DNA from: Lentzea sp.
GTDB lineage: Bacteria; Actinomycetota; Actinomycetes; Mycobacteriales; Pseudonocardiaceae
Length of the DNA: 6,493 nucleotides
Direction of reading: 5' to 3'
NCBI GenBank assembly: GCA_030146905.1
Contig: JASLAV010000207.1
Location: forward strand, 1-6,493
Made by a program: the position numbers and the translations under genes
Shown here: positions 5,171 to 6,493 of the stretch, in pieces
How positions within the stretch are numbered: position 1 is the first letter of the stretch
Layout of the letters: each line of letters starts with the position of its first letter
Notes under the pieces: model-generated
What the model was told of the DNA's origin: nothing
What the model saw: the letters and a program-made list of their open reading frames with translations, nothing else
Databases searched by the model: none

Positions 5171-6078
5171 CCTCCCCCCGGAACGGTGTGGCGGTGCGCG
5201 TGGAATCTCCGACCGAGCAACGGAACCCCCGCACCGCGGACATCGACCGGGTCTCCACCCTCGACGTGCTGCGCATGATCAACGAGGAGGACCGCACGGT
5301 CCCCGCCGCGGTCGCGGAGGTGCTGCCGGAACTGGCACGCGCGGTCGACCTCGGCGTCGCCTCGATCATGGCCGGTGGCCGCGTCCACTACGTCGGCGCC
5401 GGCACGTCCGGCCGTCTCGCGACGCTCGACGCGGCGGAGCTCGTGCCCACGTTCAACGCGCCGGCCGACTGGTTCGTCGCCCACCACGCCGGCGGTCCTG
5501 AAGCCCTCGTCCGCGCCGTCGAAGAGGTCGAGGACCACTCCGGCGCCGCCCAGATCCGCCTGCACGCGGACGAGAAGGACCTGGTCGTCGGCGTGACGGC
5601 GTCCGGCCGCACGCCGTTCGTGATCGGCGCGCTGGAAGAGGCGCAAGCGCTTGGCGCGCACACCGTGCTGGTGTCCAACAACGCGGCGGTGCCGTTCACG
5701 CCGGACGTCCTGATCGCGTTGAACACCGGCCCCGAGGCCATCGCCGGGTCGACGCGGATGAAGGCGGGTTCCGCCCAGAAGCTGGTGCTGACGTCGTTCT
5801 CCACGGCGGTGATGGTCAGGCTCGGCCGCACCTACTCGAACCTGATGGTCAGCATGCGCGCCACCAACGCGAAGCTGCGCGGCCGCACGATCCGGATCCT
5901 GCACGAGGCCACCGGCCTGCCCGCCGACGACTGCGAGCAGGCGCTGGCGGAGTCGTCCGGTGACCTCAAGGTGGCGCTGGTCCACCTGCTCTCGGGCGTG
6001 CCGACCGACCGCGCGGCCGAGGCGCTGGACGCGACGCTGGGCCACGTCCGCAACGCCCTGGAACGCCTAGCCGGCTGA
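5167..6078 (+). CDS. murQ: N-acetylmuramic acid 6-phosphate etherase MurQ
   Basis: 303 residues, full length for the family. The enzyme cleaves the D-lactyl ether of MurNAc-6-P to give GlcNAc-6-P and D-lactate in the cytoplasm, feeding wall-derived amino sugar into central metabolism or back to UDP-GlcNAc. Visible signatures: TEQRNPRTADIDRVSTLDVL near the N-terminus; VGAGTSGRLATLDAAEL (76-92), the SIS phosphate loop; VGVTASGRTPFV (141-152); and the MurQ/GCKR signature GPEAIAGSTRMKAGSAQKLV (188-207). Aligned by eye with the E. coli enzyme (from memory), E91 matches catalytic E83 and E122 matches E114, and the 31-residue spacing is kept. Both catalytic glutamates are therefore present. It overlaps murR by 4 bp (ATGA), so it is co-transcribed and probably translationally coupled. 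No MurNAc kinase or PTS gene lies in the window. The 3' end overlaps the convergent reductase gene by 12 bp. Confidence 0.96.
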   Translation: MTSPRNGVAVRVESPTEQRNPRTADIDRVSTLDVLRMINEEDRTVPAAVAEVLPELARAVDLGVASIMAGGRVHYVGAGTSGRLATLDAAELVPTFNAPADWFVAHHAGGPEALVRAVEEVEDHSGAAQIRLHADEKDLVVGVTASGRTPFVIGALEEAQALGAHTVLVSNNAAVPFTPDVLIALNTGPEAIAGSTRMKAGSAQKLVLTSFSTAVMVRLGRTYSNLMVSMRATNAKLRGRTIRILHEATGLPADDCEQALAESSGDLKVALVHLLSGVPTDRAAEALDATLGHVRNALERLAG

Positions 6079-6493
6079 GACGACGTCGGGCCCGAACACC
6101 TCGTAGTGGATGTCCGTGACACCCATGTCGAGCAGCTGAGCCCGTACCGCGCGCAGGAACGGCACCGGTCCGCACAGGTAGGCGGTGGCGCCGGCCGGGA
6201 CGGGCACCGACGCGAGGTCGACGAACCCGGTCCGCTCGGCGGGCCACTCCCCGATCGGCCGCTCGTAGAAGACGTGCGCCTGCGCGTCCTCCAGCTTCGC
6301 CACGAGTTGCGTGAGCTCGGTGCGGAACGGGTGGGAGAACTGGTCGCGATCACCGTGCACCGCGACCACAGGGCGGGTGGAGCCGGTGGCGGCCAGCTCG
6401 GCGAGCATCGACATCATCGGCGTGCAGCCGATCCCCGCCGACGCGAACAGCACGGGGCCGTCGCCCGGCCGCAGCGTCACGTCGCCCGCCGGC
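6067..6493 (-). CDS. hmp: Flavohemoprotein-like NAD(P)H/FAD reductase (C-terminal part)
   Basis: Partial gene running off the right edge; 141 residues are visible on the minus strand, ending at TAG (6069-6067). The visible part begins PAGDVTLRPGDG, then has the NAD-binding motif FASAGIGCTPMMSML, VHGDRDQFSHPFRTEL, the YLCGPVPFLRAVRAQLLDMGV nucleotide-site motif and the C-terminal HYEVFGPD. This order and the YEVFGP ending match the reductase module of flavohemoproteins (Hmp, nitric oxide dioxygenase, about 400 residues), which pass electrons from NAD(P)H through FAD to a globin haem to turn NO into nitrate. The globin domain would lie outside the window, so a stand-alone ferredoxin/phenol hydroxylase-type reductase remains possible. 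The GTG at 6480 is only an internal codon; the frame stays open to the edge. It is convergent with murQ and has no evident functional link to it. Confidence 0.82.
   Translation of the reverse strand, partial: PAGDVTLRPGDGPVLFASAGIGCTPMMSMLAELAATGSTRPVVAVHGDRDQFSHPFRTELTQLVAKLEDAQAHVFYERPIGEWPAERTGFVDLASVPVPAGATAYLCGPVPFLRAVRAQLLDMGVTDIHYEVFGPDVVSAG

Noticed and set aside
5095..6045. 316-codon minus-strand open frame opposite murQ
   Set aside because: Complement of a clearly identified enzyme, with Arg/His/Gly-rich sequence and no motifs.
1..6493. CRISPR array, tRNA, rRNA, riboswitch or phage genes
   Set aside because: No spaced direct repeats, no tRNA-like cloverleaf or rRNA motif, and no leader long enough for a riboswitch; coding genes account for nearly all bases.

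Overview
The window is high-GC DNA whose codons almost always end in G or C. It has two candidate leaderless promoters with TANNNT -10 boxes and a GntR/MocR regulator. Together these suggest an actinomycete, perhaps a Pseudonocardiales relative (Lentzea/Saccharothrix/Amycolatopsis type). The genus is a guess from style, not from an alignment. Genes are tightly packed, and no stretch longer than about 100 bases lacks a gene.

Layout: (1) the C-terminal 244 codons of a DUF1343/GH171 exo-beta-N-acetylmuramidase (NamZ), plus strand; (2) 7 bp later, a serine hydrolase of the beta-lactamase/AmiE class; (3) a 96-bp element with perfect 21-bp inverted ends, sitting on the stop codons of two convergent genes and resembling a MITE; (4) a MocR-type regulator (GntR helix-turn-helix plus aminotransferase-like domain), minus strand; (5) a divergent AhpD-like/carboxymuconolactone decarboxylase-family protein, plus strand, with a perfect 9-bp inverted repeat across the shared control region; (6) murR (RpiR family) and murQ (MurNAc-6-phosphate etherase), plus strand, overlapping by 4 bp; (7) the C-terminal part of a flavohemoprotein-like reductase, minus strand, whose end overlaps murQ by 12 bp.

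Most of the window forms one story: peptidoglycan (MurNAc) salvage. In Bacillus subtilis the MurR, MurQ, MurP, AmiE, NagZ and NamZ genes form one cluster. Cell-wall fragments are stripped of peptide (AmiE) and trimmed from the ends (NagZ, NamZ), MurNAc is taken up and phosphorylated, and MurQ removes the lactyl group under MurR control. Here namZ and the AmiE-like gene are on one side and murR-murQ on the other, with a MocR/AhpD pair between them. No transporter, PTS component or MurNAc kinase is visible, so the source of MurNAc-6-P must be encoded elsewhere.

I did not find a wholly new system. The parts most worth a second look are the MITE-like element that now supplies the mocR stop codon, the MocR/AhpD control region, the leaderless murR promoter with a candidate operator, and the split salvage locus.
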